A DNA stretch of 64,000 nt from Anaerolineae bacterium (GTDB lineage Bacteria > Chloroflexota > Anaerolineae > Aggregatilineales > Phototrophicaceae), in the NCBI GenBank assembly GCA_021296065.1, contig JAGWBD010000001.1, forward strand, positions 1 to 64,000, read 5' to 3'. Both the position numbers and the translations under genes were made by a program. Below, piece after piece: positions 7,996 through 15,920 of the stretch. The notes beneath the pieces are model-generated. The model made no database searches, was not told the DNA's origin, and saw only the letters and a program-made list of their open reading frames with translations. The number at the start of each line of letters is the position of its first letter. The stretch's first letter is position 1.

Positions 7996-9321
7996 CTAGC
8001 CGTCGCCGCCGCCGACGAGGCCCTTGGCGCGCCATTCGGCGTAGACCGATTCGGCGTATTCATGGGCCTCCGCCACCGCGTCCTCGGCCGTCTTCTCGCC
8101 CAGCGCCACGCTGGCCACCATGTTGACGATGACGTTCTCACCGAAGAGTTGCATCACGGCCGGGTTGGCCGTGCCGGGATAGCCGATGTAGACCGACCAG
8201 TCGTTGACCGTCTTCAGCACTTCCAGCTTGTTGGGCGGGTTGGAGCCGAAGGGGTCCTCGGTCAGCCAGCCGTCCAGTTCCGGCACCGTGCTCGGGTAGC
8301 AGGGGAAGTTGTAGAGCTCGGAGTTGTAGACGACGTCGCTGTAGGTGGTCGTGTGGTCGAGGATGAACTGCTTGGCCAGTTCCAGCTGGTCGCCCGCGAC
8401 GTATTCGGGGATGACGTAGATCTGCCAGACGTGACTGCTGGCGAAAGCGCCGGCCGGGCCTGCCAGCGCCGGCACGAACTTGATGTCCGCCGCGGCCTCG
8501 GGGTCGATCTTCTGCAGGCTGCGGAAGGCCGAGATGGAGTTGAGGATGTAGCTCAACTCACCGGCAATCAGACCCTGGTTGTTGGAGGACGGCGTCCAGG
8601 CGAAGACTTCCTCGGTCATCGTGTCGTTCTGCAGCTGCGCGAAGAACTTGACGGCCTCGATCGTCTCGGGCGAGTTGAGCACGACGTTTTCGTTCTCGTC
8701 CTGCACGCTGCCGCCCCAGGCCCAGATGGCGGCGCGGGTGGCCATGCGGCTGTCCAGCTCGGGGCTCAGGCCCAGGCCGAGCGGCACACCGAGGTTCTCC
8801 ATGATGTACTTGCCGCCGTCATACAGCTCCTGCCAGGTGGAGGGGCCATCGGGCAGGCCCGCCTGCTCCCACAGGCTGGCCTGATAGTCGCCGGGGTCCG
8901 GAATGTAGCCGTGGGTGAAGCCGTAGTAAGTGTCGGCCAGCGGCAGATAGCTGGTCGCCTGGCAGTTGGATGTGCGTTCGCCATGCGCCGCTGCGGCCGC
9001 CTCGTTGACGTCGTTAAGCGGGTGCAGGCCTTCAATGAAAGCCGCGGGCGGGAAAGCCATCTCGATCAGGGTATGGCCTTCACCGGCATCGATGGCCGCG
9101 GAAAGGGCGGCCGGCAATTCACCGACGGAAACGTGATCGACGGTCACGTTGGCGCCGTTCTCTCCACCCCAGTCCACTGCCCAGCCGTCAAACCATTCGT
9201 CGTAACGGGGCACAAAATGGCTCCACTGCAGAATCGAAATGTCCACTGTGTCCTGGGCCAGGGCCGCCGGCGCGAGGACCAGTACACTCGCCAGCAGCAA
9301 CAAAACAACCTTGCGCTTCAT
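7996..9321 (-). CDS. Extracellular solute-binding protein (family 1), paralogue 3
   Basis: A 441-residue substrate-binding protein, the first of the three in transcription order. The start at 9321 is set by an AGGAGG box 7 nt upstream and by the signal peptide that begins there (MKRKVVLLLL...AALA). There is no lipobox cysteine. Same architecture as the two downstream paralogues (ILQWSHFVP near the mature N-terminus, GLVGGG near the C-terminus). A dyad in its 5' leader (9359-9380) and a terminator hairpin after it (7937-7962) suggest it can be expressed separately and more highly than the others. The ligand is unknown. Confidence 0.9.
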   Translation of the reverse strand: MKRKVVLLLLASVLVLAPAALAQDTVDISILQWSHFVPRYDEWFDGWAVDWGGENGANVTVDHVSVGELPAALSAAIDAGEGHTLIEMAFPPAAFIEGLHPLNDVNEAAAAAHGERTSNCQATSYLPLADTYYGFTHGYIPDPGDYQASLWEQAGLPDGPSTWQELYDGGKYIMENLGVPLGLGLSPELDSRMATRAAIWAWGGSVQDENENVVLNSPETIEAVKFFAQLQNDTMTEEVFAWTPSSNNQGLIAGELSYILNSISAFRSLQKIDPEAAADIKFVPALAGPAGAFASSHVWQIYVIPEYVAGDQLELAKQFILDHTTTYSDVVYNSELYNFPCYPSTVPELDGWLTEDPFGSNPPNKLEVLKTVNDWSVYIGYPGTANPAVMQLFGENVIVNMVASVALGEKTAEDAVAEAHEYAESVYAEWRAKGLVGGGDG

Positions 9322-9358
9322 AGCTAACCTCCTGTTCAAGCGCCTGCTCGTTTATCCG

Positions 9359-9380
9359 GGCCGGGAGTGATTTCCCGGCC
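9359..9380 (-). promoter_or_regulatory. Leader hairpin upstream of binding-protein gene 3
   Basis: A dyad GGCCGGGA...TCCCGGCC lies 37 nt upstream of the start codon, inside the probable untranslated leader. There is no U-tract, so it is not a classical terminator. It may be an mRNA-stabilising hairpin or an operator. A TACAAT -10-like box lies further upstream on the minus strand near 9400, without a clear -35. Confidence 0.35.
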
Positions 9381-9481
9381 AGTTACTGCCGCGGGATTGT
9401 AACGTACTTCGAAATTCCGCGCATGCACTTGAGGCAGGGGAGCCGGTCAGTGGCGCAGCCCTGAACAGCACTTGCGGGCCC

Positions 9482-10525
9482 TCAGAACAGCCGTTTGGCC
9501 AGGCCCAGCGCCCCCTGCTTCCAGGGGACGCGGTGCGTTACGCCGGAAGACGAGGAAAAGCGCTCCAGGTTGGCGACGTACCAGTCATAGTTGCGGATCA
9601 GCGACTCGCGGTTGGAGTAACGAGGTTGCCAGCCCAGCATCTCCTGCGCCTTTTCGATCGAGACGAAGGAATCGCGCACCGCGGTCTCGTAGACCCAGGG
9701 GTAAAGCGGGGAGAGCCCCAGACGGTCCAGCAGGCGCAGGGCCCACAGCGCCGGCGCCACTGGCAAGGGGATGACTCGTTTGCCGTGGCCGGCGTGGTCC
9801 AGCACCGCCTGAAAGTCCTCGCGGAAGCTGCCGAAACGTTCGGCGCCAATGTTGAAGGTCGTGTTCACCTGCTCCGTCGGCAATGTTGCGCAGAGCCAGA
9901 TGGCCTCGCACAGGTCCTCGACGTCGAGATACTGGTAGAGGTTGTCGCCGCGCCCGGGGATGGGGAAGTTGTGGCCCTCGCGCGCCCAGTCGTATAGCAG
10001 GGCGAACACCCCCAGGCGCTCCGGGCCGATGAAGGACTTGGGCCGCAGCACGGGCAGGCACAGTCCCTCGCGGCGCGCTTTCTCGCAGAGTCCCTCTGCC
10101 TCGATCTTGGCCTCGCCGTAGGCACCCACGCCAATCAGTGCATCGGCTTCGGTCAGCGGATGGTGGTCCGGCACGCCGTAGACCGCGGTGGAGGAGATAT
10201 GAATGAGGCGCTCAACGCCGGCTGCGCGCGCGGCCGCGATGACCTGGCGCGTACCCTCTACCTCGGTCGAGTAAATGTCCTCCCGACTGTAAAGCGGCAG
10301 GGCCGCCGCGCTGTGCACGACGATGTCGACGTCGCGCATGGCCCTGTCCAGCGCCTCCCGATCGCGGATGTCGCCGCGCAGGTGCCGAACCCGGTCGCGT
10401 TCCGGGTAGTCGAAATCCAGCAGGTCCAGCGTGATCACGCGCTCGCCGCGCGTCAGCAGCAGGCGGGCAAGATTGATGCCCAGAAAGCCCGCGCCACCCG
10501 TGATCAGCCAGGACCGACCCGTCAC
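9482..10525 (-). CDS. NAD-dependent epimerase/dehydratase (extended SDR)
   Basis: A 347-residue extended short-chain dehydrogenase/reductase. The nucleotide-binding motif TGGAGFLG is at residues 9-16. An acidic residue following the second strand (TLDLLD) is consistent with NAD(H). The catalytic YxxxK is in GAYGEAK (~141-147), after an ISSTAVYG segment. The family acts on nucleotide sugars or sterol/flavonoid-type carbonyls; the substrate is not determinable here. An inverted REP element (10546-10570) sits in its 5' flank. The gene stands alone, between binding-protein gene 3 and rho. Confidence 0.88.
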   Translation of the reverse strand: MTGRSWLITGGAGFLGINLARLLLTRGERVITLDLLDFDYPERDRVRHLRGDIRDREALDRAMRDVDIVVHSAAALPLYSREDIYSTEVEGTRQVIAAARAAGVERLIHISSTAVYGVPDHHPLTEADALIGVGAYGEAKIEAEGLCEKARREGLCLPVLRPKSFIGPERLGVFALLYDWAREGHNFPIPGRGDNLYQYLDVEDLCEAIWLCATLPTEQVNTTFNIGAERFGSFREDFQAVLDHAGHGKRVIPLPVAPALWALRLLDRLGLSPLYPWVYETAVRDSFVSIEKAQEMLGWQPRYSNRESLIRNYDWYVANLERFSSSSGVTHRVPWKQGALGLAKRLF

Positions 10526-10545
10526 CTGTGCCTCCCCATGGTGGC

Positions 10546-10614
10546 GGGCGACATGGTATGTTGCCCCTGCACCACAATATGGACATCCCTAGGGGCGATT
10601 CATCAAATCGCCCG
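10546..10614. repeat. REP pair between the SDR gene and rho
   Basis: Inverted-orientation element 10546-10570 (GGGCGACAT..ATGTTGCCCC) and forward TAGGGGCGATTCATCAAATCGCCC at 10590-10614. The same two arm types are used as elsewhere, but here with the TAGGGG heads facing each other rather than outward. It lies 20 nt upstream of the SDR start, so any hairpin would form at the extreme 5' end of, or upstream from, that message. Confidence 0.85.
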
Positions 10615-10730
10615 TATCACCCCGCCGCCCGCATCATTTCGACGCCAGCTGCATGAGCGCCGGCATTTTAGCACAGGGGCCATTTTGACTTGTGGGCAGG
10701 CGATTGAATGAATGCAAGCAATATTCACGC

Positions 10731-10760
10731 TTGACTTGTTCCGCCACCTGCGTGTAACAT
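10731..10760 (+). promoter_or_regulatory. Candidate sigma-70-type promoter of rho
   Basis: TTGACT (10731-10736), an 18-nt spacer and TAACAT (10755-10760), about 175 nt before the rho start. A second TTGACA (10820-10825) lies downstream without an acceptable -10. The inferred transcript would begin just before the dyad at 10769. Confidence 0.5.
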
Positions 10761-10768
10761 GTCGTCGA

Positions 10769-10784
10769 GGCAGTGACCACTGCC
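10769..10784 (+). promoter_or_regulatory. Dyad at the predicted transcription start of rho
   Basis: Perfect inverted repeat GGCAGT-gacc-ACTGCC, nine bases after the candidate -10. It would form a hairpin at the very 5' end of the rho leader or act as an operator. rho is autoregulated through its leader in several bacteria (known); involvement of this dyad is inference. Confidence 0.4.
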
Positions 10785-10934
10785 TGTTTCCCCGCGCCAA
10801 CGACGTTTTTTCACCAGGCTTGACATAAAACAACTGGCATGACCCCGTACGACGGGCCTGCACCCGTAGCCGTGACCGGAATCATTAGCCGCATGCTGCA
10901 ATCCGCCGCAGTGCTGGCAGGAACAGGTTGACTT

Positions 10935-12239
10935 ATGGACATTGCACAGCTTGATCAGAAGAACCTCGGTGAGTTGCGCAAGATTGCGCGCGATTCGGAG
11001 ATCAACGGCTTCAGTCGTTTAAAGAAACCGGACCTGATTCTTTCATTGCTGCGTCACGAGGCCGAGAAGCGCGGCCACCGCCTGCGCGGCGGCGTACTGG
11101 ACAGCGTCGACGACGGCATAAACTTCCTGCGCGCCGAGAAGTATCTGCCCGGCCCCAATGACGTCTACGTCAGCCAGACGCAGATCCGTCGCTTCGGCCT
11201 GCGCGCCGGCGACATGGTCATCGGTCAGGTGCGTTCCCCGCGCGATAACGAAAAGTATCACAGCCTGCTGCGCGTCGAGGCTGTCAATGGCATGAATCCC
11301 GAGAAGGCCCGGCATCGTGCCCGCTTCGAACATCTCACGCCGATCTTTCCGGAAGTGCGCTTCAATCTGGAGACCAACCCGCGCATCCTTTCCACGCGCC
11401 TGATCAATCTCGTCGCGCCCATCGGTCGCGGCCAGCGCGGGCTCATCGTCTCGCCGCCCAAGGCCGGCAAGACCACCGTGCTCAAGGAAGTGGCCAACGC
11501 CATCAGCCAAAACTATCCCGACGTACACCTCATGACCGTGCTCATCGGCGAACGGCCGGAAGAAGTCACTGACATGGACCGCTCGATCGATGCCGAAGTG
11601 ATCGCTTCCACCTTTGATGATCCCGTGAAACATCACGTCAAGGTGGCCGAGATGGCCCTCGCGCGCGCCCGCCGCCTGGTGGAGAGCAAACGCCATGTGG
11701 TAATCCTGCTTGACAGCATCACCCGCCTGGCGCGCGCCTACAACCTGGTCGTGCCCACCAGCGGCCGTACGCTCTCCGGCGGCCTCGATCCCTCGGCCGT
11801 GCACCCGCCCAAGCGCATCTTCGGCGCTGCCCGCAACGTCGAGGAGGGTGGCAGCCTGACCATCGTCGCCACCTGCCTCATTAACACCGGCAGCAAGATG
11901 GACGACGTCATCTACGAGGAATTCAAGGGCACCGGCAATATGGAACTGCACCTCAGCCGCAAGCTGCAGGAGCGTCGTGTCTTCCCCGCCTTCGACATCG
12001 AGCAGTCTTCCACGCGCCGTGAGGAACTGCTGCTCGGGCCCGACCTGACCCAAAGGGTTTACACGCTGCGCCGCATGATCTCGCACCTCGCCGATGACGA
12101 CAACGTCACCTACGCCAACGCCTACGAGCAATTGCTGAACCAGTTCCGCCGCACCGACAGCAACGAGGAATTTCTCGATTCGCTGCCGGGTTCGTCAGGC
12201 GCGCCCGTCAACAACAACCGCAGTCGTCGTTTCGCCTGA
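10935..12239 (+). CDS. rho: Transcription termination factor Rho
   Basis: A 434-residue RNA-dependent hexameric ATPase/translocase that ends transcripts. An N-terminal helix bundle (residues ~5-45, [21 protein letters not shown]) precedes the cold-shock-like RNA-binding domain (~50-125). The ATPase core has Walker [10 protein letters not shown] (~174-182), the GERPEEV segment, Walker [17 protein letters not shown] and the R-loop region [20 protein letters not shown]. Length and domain order are canonical with no large insertion. The last 32 nt overlap the 3' end of the convergent N-acetyltransferase gene. Leader features are listed separately. Confidence 0.98.
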   Translation: MDIAQLDQKNLGELRKIARDSEINGFSRLKKPDLILSLLRHEAEKRGHRLRGGVLDSVDDGINFLRAEKYLPGPNDVYVSQTQIRRFGLRAGDMVIGQVRSPRDNEKYHSLLRVEAVNGMNPEKARHRARFEHLTPIFPEVRFNLETNPRILSTRLINLVAPIGRGQRGLIVSPPKAGKTTVLKEVANAISQNYPDVHLMTVLIGERPEEVTDMDRSIDAEVIASTFDDPVKHHVKVAEMALARARRLVESKRHVVILLDSITRLARAYNLVVPTSGRTLSGGLDPSAVHPPKRIFGAARNVEEGGSLTIVATCLINTGSKMDDVIYEEFKGTGNMELHLSRKLQERRVFPAFDIEQSSTRREELLLGPDLTQRVYTLRRMISHLADDDNVTYANAYEQLLNQFRRTDSNEEFLDSLPGSSGAPVNNNRSRRFA

Positions 12240-13011
12240 CGTTCGACGCCGGCAAGGCAATCCCAAAGTACGTCTGCAACAGCTGTTGAAACTCGGCTTC
12301 TCCAGCGAGGTCCTGTTCGTGGCGTCTGCCATCTTCCGTCACGATCAATCTTCGGTCGCCCAGAGTGATCCGTCCCCCTTGCGTCGCCAGTGAGCAGATG
12401 CGCTGGCGGGTGAAATTCGAATCCGGCGAACTCTGGTGGTACTCGCAGCCCGGCACAAAGTCCTGCAGCTGCCGCGGCTGCAGCCGGAAGCGATACTCGG
12501 TTTGCCAGTCGCCGGCTGCCGTGCGGCTGGAGTGGACGCCCTCGCAACCGTCGTGCTGCACACGCCAGGTTCCTTCCGGTCGCTCCTGCGTTCCCGCTTC
12601 ATCCAGCAGTAGCGGTTCGCGGAAACCCTCGCCGAAGCCCACGTCCAGCAACCAGCGCTGTTTCAGCGTGACCGTCAGAATCAAGTGGTCCCAGGGCCTG
12701 CCGGCCCCCCAGGATTTTGCATGTACGCGCGCCTCCAGCAGGTCAACCTGAAAGCCAAGCGCGCGCAACACGGCCGCAAAAAGCCCGTTTTGCTCGTAGC
12801 AGAAGCCACCGCGCCGCCGCGTCACAATCTTGTCAAAGAGCCGCGTCTCGTCCAGTACGATCGGGCATCCGCGGTGAATGTCGAGGTTTTCGAATGGCAC
12901 GGCCAGCAGGTGCGCATGGTGCAGCCGGCGCAAGGTCGCCACCGTGGCCGGTAAGGAGCCGCTGATTCCGGTACGCGCGCAGTAGGCGGCGACGTCAATG
13001 TCGGATGCCAT
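12208..13011 (-). CDS. Arylamine N-acetyltransferase (NAT family)
   Basis: A 267-residue cytosolic acetyl-CoA-dependent acyltransferase. The cysteine-protease-like triad is visible: Cys in RRGGFCYEQN (~residue 70), His in PWDHLIL (~109) and Asp in LLDVGFGEG (~124). The ENLDIH motif near residue 40 is also family-typical. The start at 13011 (MASDIDV) gives the usual NAT length; reading further upstream runs into a REP element. The C-terminus (NDDCGCC) is encoded antisense to the last codons of rho, a 32-nt convergent overlap. Physiological acceptors in bacteria are often unknown. Confidence 0.9.
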   Translation of the reverse strand: MASDIDVAAYCARTGISGSLPATVATLRRLHHAHLLAVPFENLDIHRGCPIVLDETRLFDKIVTRRRGGFCYEQNGLFAAVLRALGFQVDLLEARVHAKSWGAGRPWDHLILTVTLKQRWLLDVGFGEGFREPLLLDEAGTQERPEGTWRVQHDGCEGVHSSRTAAGDWQTEYRFRLQPRQLQDFVPGCEYHQSSPDSNFTRQRICSLATQGGRITLGDRRLIVTEDGRRHEQDLAGEAEFQQLLQTYFGIALPASNVRRNDDCGCC

Positions 13012-13075
13012 GTCAACATTATGGCGCATGCGTGACGGGTTTGCCCGCCCTCGCCCCCGGGCCTGTTTCCGCGTG

Positions 13076-13159
13076 TAGGGGCGATTTATCAAATCGCCCG
13101 TCACGTGCGGACCACACATCGTCGGCGACGCGGCGGGCGCCGTGGTATGGTGCCCCTAC
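13076..13159. repeat. REP pair upstream of the N-acetyltransferase gene
   Basis: Forward element GTAGGGGCGATTTATCAAATCGCCC (13076-13100) and a degenerate inverted element GGGCGCCGTGGTATGGTGCCCCTAC (13135-13159). Heads face outward, as in the composite units near the RAYT gene. The arms of the second element have co-varied (CGCC/GGTG mismatched in part), suggesting decay. Confidence 0.8.
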
Positions 13160-13258
13160 GGCACAGGTCGGACGCGGGAGCCCTTCCCTCAGGGAAGGGG
13201 GAGAAAAACAGGGCGACAAATGCAGGTTTCCCTGCCTCCTCCAACGAACATTTTGAAA

Positions 13259-13348
13259 CCCCTCTCCCTCAGGGAGAGGGGTTTGGGGTGAGGGCGCGCC
13301 TTTACGACGGCACACACAACGACTGGCATATTTCAGTCAGTCGCGGGA
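13259..13348. repeat. Intergenic direct repeat, copy 1 (90 bp)
   Basis: A 90-bp unit starting with a palindrome CCCCTCTCCCTCAGGGAGAGGGG, then TTTGGGGTGAGGGCGCGC, and ending GGCATATTTCAGTCAGTCGCGGGA. It matches copy 2 at 13455-13544 over its full length, with changes mainly in the middle. A related but shorter CCCTCAGGGAAGGGGGAG motif occurs at ~13183 and ~13355. The CTCTCCC..GGGAGAGG-TTTGGGGTGAGGG motif is a known class of widespread intergenic bacterial repeat. No gene is seen in 13161-13652. Confidence 0.85.
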
Positions 13349-13454
13349 GCTCTGCCCTCAGGGAAAGGGGGAGCAAGAGCAACCTTGGTAAAGATGGAAA
13401 AGCCCTGCCCGGTGACAGGAGGGAACAGGAACAATCGTGACAGTGAGGGAAAAG

Positions 13455-13544
13455 CCCCTCTCCCTGAGGGAGAGGGGTTTGGGGTGAGGGCGCGCTTGTG
13501 CGACGGCTCAGGCCACGAACGGCATATTTCAGTCAGTCGCGGGA
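13455..13544. repeat. Intergenic direct repeat, copy 2 (90 bp)
   Basis: Second copy of the 90-bp unit, exactly the same length and 196 bp downstream of copy 1. The palindrome here is CCCCTCTCCCTGAGGGAGAGGGG, a central-base change that keeps the stem. It ends with the same ATATTTCAGTCAGTCGCGGGA. It lies 67 nt upstream of the -10-like TATACT (13611-13616) of efp. Confidence 0.85.
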
Positions 13545-13652
13545 AAGGGGTCGGGGGAAAAGGGCCGGCGACGGCGCAAGAGCGCCCTGCCAGGGCCCAT
13601 GCCTCTCTGCTATACTGCGCGGCGCTTGCAGGCAGCATACTACAGGTCACCC

Positions 13653-14213
13653 ATGGCAATTGACGTCAACCAGCTCCGCAGGGGCACCACCTTCAGTGAG
13701 GACGGCGAACTTTTCCGGGTCCTCAACTACTCGCACAACAAGACCGGCCGCGGCGGCGCCACCATCCGCGTGCTGGTGCGCAACCTGCGCAGTGGCGCCC
13801 AGATAGAGCGCACCTACAACTCCGGCCGTCGCGTCGATGACATCCGTGTCGAGGCCTTCGAGGTCGAATTCCTTTTCGATGACGGCGAGTTCCTGACCTT
13901 TATGGACACGCAGACCTGGGACCAGCCGCAGATGAACCGCAATATCTTTGGCGACGACGTCCGCTTCCTCAAGGCCAACCTGCCCGTCAAGCTGCTGCGC
14001 TATGGCGAGGAAGTGATCGATTACGAGTTGCCCGGCAGTGTCGATTTCGAGGTCGCTGACAGCGAGGTGGCCGTCGCCGGCGACACCGCCAACAACCCCA
14101 CCAAACTGGTCACGATTGAAACCGGCCTGCAGGTGAGGGTGCCGCTCTTCGTCAACGTGGGCGATACCATCCGCGTCAAGACCGAAGACGGCAGTTACGT
14201 CACGCGCGTCTGA
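13653..14213 (+). CDS. efp: Translation elongation factor P
   Basis: A 186-residue factor that rescues ribosomes stalled at polyproline. It has three OB/KOW-like domains of canonical length, ending with the typical VPLFVNVGDTIRVKTEDGSY. The start at 13653 (MAIDVNQL) gives the standard N-terminus. A TATACT -10-like box is at 13611-13616. The domain I loop tip, usually Lys in PGKG, is Arg33 here (TGRGG; Arg32 without Met). Arginine at this position is rhamnosylated by EarP in some proteobacteria (known); no EarP gene is present in the window. The 3' end overlaps the convergent SDR gene by 14 nt. Confidence 0.96.
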   Translation: MAIDVNQLRRGTTFSEDGELFRVLNYSHNKTGRGGATIRVLVRNLRSGAQIERTYNSGRRVDDIRVEAFEVEFLFDDGEFLTFMDTQTWDQPQMNRNIFGDDVRFLKANLPVKLLRYGEEVIDYELPGSVDFEVADSEVAVAGDTANNPTKLVTIETGLQVRVPLFVNVGDTIRVKTEDGSYVTRV

Positions 14214-14958
14214 CTCCCAGGTGCTCGCCGCCGTTGACGCGAATCGCCTCGCCGCTGACGTATTCCGCGCACGCCAGAAAACAGACCGCCTGTGCCACGT
14301 CCCGCGCTGAGCCGCCGCGTCCCAGCGGCGTGGCTGCCGTCACCGCCTGCCAGCGTTCCCCGCTCATGCCCGCCGGAGGCAGCACTGGCCCCGGCACCAC
14401 GGCATTGACGCGAATCGCCGGCGCCAGTTCCAGCGCACTCACCTGGGTCAGCGCCCACAGGGCGGCCTTGCTCACGCCGTGATGCGCGTAGGCCTGCCAG
14501 GGCCCGTCCACACCGCGGTCGAGGATGTTAATGATGACGCCGCCTGGCGGCCGCTGCGTCTGCATCCGCCGCGCCGCCGCCTGGGTGCAGAGAAAGGGCG
14601 CGCGCAGGTTGACGGCCATAACGCGTTCCCAGTCCTCCAGGCTGACCTCTTGCAGACGGCGCTGCTGAAAGAGGGCGGCGCTGTTGACCAGGATGTCAAG
14701 GCGGCCGAAGTGACGCTCCAGCCCCGCAAACAGACTTTCTACGCCCGCCGCGTCGCCGAGGTCGGCCTGCTGCGCCGCCGCCCGCACGCCACGCGCGCGG
14801 ATGGCATTCAGCGTGGCCTCGACGCTGGCGCGAGCGGAGCTGTGATAATGAAGGAGGACGTCGGCGCCGCAGGCCGCCAGTTCCAGCGCGATGGCCTCGC
14901 CGACGCGTTTGGCGCCGCCGGTGACCAGCGCGACCTGGCCGGCCAGCGCCGGGGTCAT
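14200..14958 (-). CDS. SDR-family reductase (pteridine-reductase/FolM-like) with altered catalytic Tyr
   Basis: A 252-residue classical short-chain dehydrogenase. Cofactor motif TGGAKRVG (13-20), NSAA (~92-95) and the C-terminal VNGGEHLG are family-typical. In the active-site motif YxxxK the tyrosine position is histidine (His160-Gly-Val-Ser-Lys164; codon CAC at plus-strand 14479-14481). A Tyr is present at 157, and an Asp (147) occupies the serine region as in pteridine reductases. The start overlaps the stop of the upstream cox subunit IV gene by 4 nt (ATGA), so it is co-transcribed at the end of the oxidase operon. Activity is uncertain. Confidence 0.85.
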   Translation of the reverse strand: MTPALAGQVALVTGGAKRVGEAIALELAACGADVLLHYHSSARASVEATLNAIRARGVRAAAQQADLGDAAGVESLFAGLERHFGRLDILVNSAALFQQRRLQEVSLEDWERVMAVNLRAPFLCTQAAARRMQTQRPPGGVIINILDRGVDGPWQAYAHHGVSKAALWALTQVSALELAPAIRVNAVVPGPVLPPAGMSGERWQAVTAATPLGRGGSARDVAQAVCFLACAEYVSGEAIRVNGGEHLGVRRA

Positions 14959-15305
14959 GTGTAGCCGGTTGGCGGCGCCGCCAGCAGGTAGAGCATGGCC
15001 GCCAGCGCGATCAGCAGCGGCAGAATCAGCACCCAGGTGAAGAGGCGACTGTCCGTCTTCAGGTGCATGTAGTACATCACGACCAGCGTGGCCTTGATGA
15101 CCGCGAAGGCCAGCAGCAGCGGGATCAGCAGCACGCCCTCCGGCAGGCCACCGATGATGATTTCCAGCACCGTCGCCACGGCCAGCAAGACGAACACGAC
15201 CGTATAGATGCCGCCCTGAATCGTAATCTCGCGACCGAAAATGGTGGTGGTGTCGCTAAGGAAGGCGTCGTGCGCGTCGTGTGCCCCCTGCTGTTGGTCC
15301 GTCAT
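14955..15305 (-). CDS. coxD: Cytochrome c oxidase subunit IV (prokaryotic CoxD/CtaF type)
   Basis: A 116-residue small membrane subunit. Three hydrophobic segments (~32-50, ~58-80, ~88-109) and the family-typical KATLVVMYYMHLK are present. A His/Asp-containing N-terminal stretch precedes the first helix. It lies 9 nt after the subunit III gene and overlaps the following SDR gene by 4 nt. It probably aids assembly or stability of the binuclear centre, as in other aa3/caa3 enzymes; it is not redox-active. Confidence 0.9.
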   Translation of the reverse strand: MTDQQQGAHDAHDAFLSDTTTIFGREITIQGGIYTVVFVLLAVATVLEIIIGGLPEGVLLIPLLLAFAVIKATLVVMYYMHLKTDSRLFTWVLILPLLIALAAMLYLLAAPPTGYT

Positions 15306-15314
15306 CAGCCGCCC

Positions 15315-15908
15315 TCAGATCAGGTAAATCAGGGTGAAGAGGAAAATCCATACGACATCGACGAAATGCCAGTAGAGTCCGAAGAGCTCGATGCCGAGGT
15401 AGTTCTTGGCGTTATAAACGCCCTTGCGCGCCTGTTTCATGACATACAGCGCCCAGAGCACGCCGATGATGACGTGCGCGCCATGAAAGGCCGTCGGCGC
15501 GTAAAAGCGCATGCCGTATTCGTTGCCGAGATGAATGCCGGCGTGGCCCAGTTCGGTGTATTCCACGCCCTGCAGGGCGACGAATATCGTCCCCAGCAGC
15601 GCCGTCAAGCCGATCCAGCGCACAGTACCCTGCGGGTTGTCCTTCTGCGCCTCACGCAGGCCCAGCACCATCGCCCAGCTGCTGGCCAGCAGCAGGAAGG
15701 TGTTGATGCTCACCAGCGTCAGGCCCAGCTCCTCCTGCACGTGCTGCACCGACTCGGCATTGTTCAGGCGGTAGACGGCGTAGACGGCGATCAGCGTGCC
15801 GAAAATGACCACTTCCGAGGCAAGGTAGAGCCACATGCCCAGCTTGTAGTTGTCGATGGTCTCGGCCGAGGGTGCCGCCGGCCCGTGTTCCAGGGTCGCT
15901 TCGCTCAT
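15315..15908 (-). CDS. coxC: Cytochrome c oxidase subunit III
   Basis: A 197-residue integral membrane subunit with five hydrophobic segments. The C-terminal LYWHFVDVVWIFLF is the diagnostic subunit III signature. GMWLYLASEVVIFG near residue 24-37 and AFHGAHVIIG are also typical. The length fits the short, five-helix bacterial form. It sits in the oxidase operon between the unknown 406-residue membrane protein and coxD, 12 nt after the former. Confidence 0.95.
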   Translation of the reverse strand: MSEATLEHGPAAPSAETIDNYKLGMWLYLASEVVIFGTLIAVYAVYRLNNAESVQHVQEELGLTLVSINTFLLLASSWAMVLGLREAQKDNPQGTVRWIGLTALLGTIFVALQGVEYTELGHAGIHLGNEYGMRFYAPTAFHGAHVIIGVLWALYVMKQARKGVYNAKNYLGIELFGLYWHFVDVVWIFLFTLIYLI

Positions 15909-15920
15909 CCGCTTCCTCGC

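Noticed and set aside
10769-10784. Intrinsic terminator upstream of rho
   Set aside because: Only a 6-bp stem, and the following TGTTTC tract is weak; its position at the predicted start favours an operator or leader hairpin.
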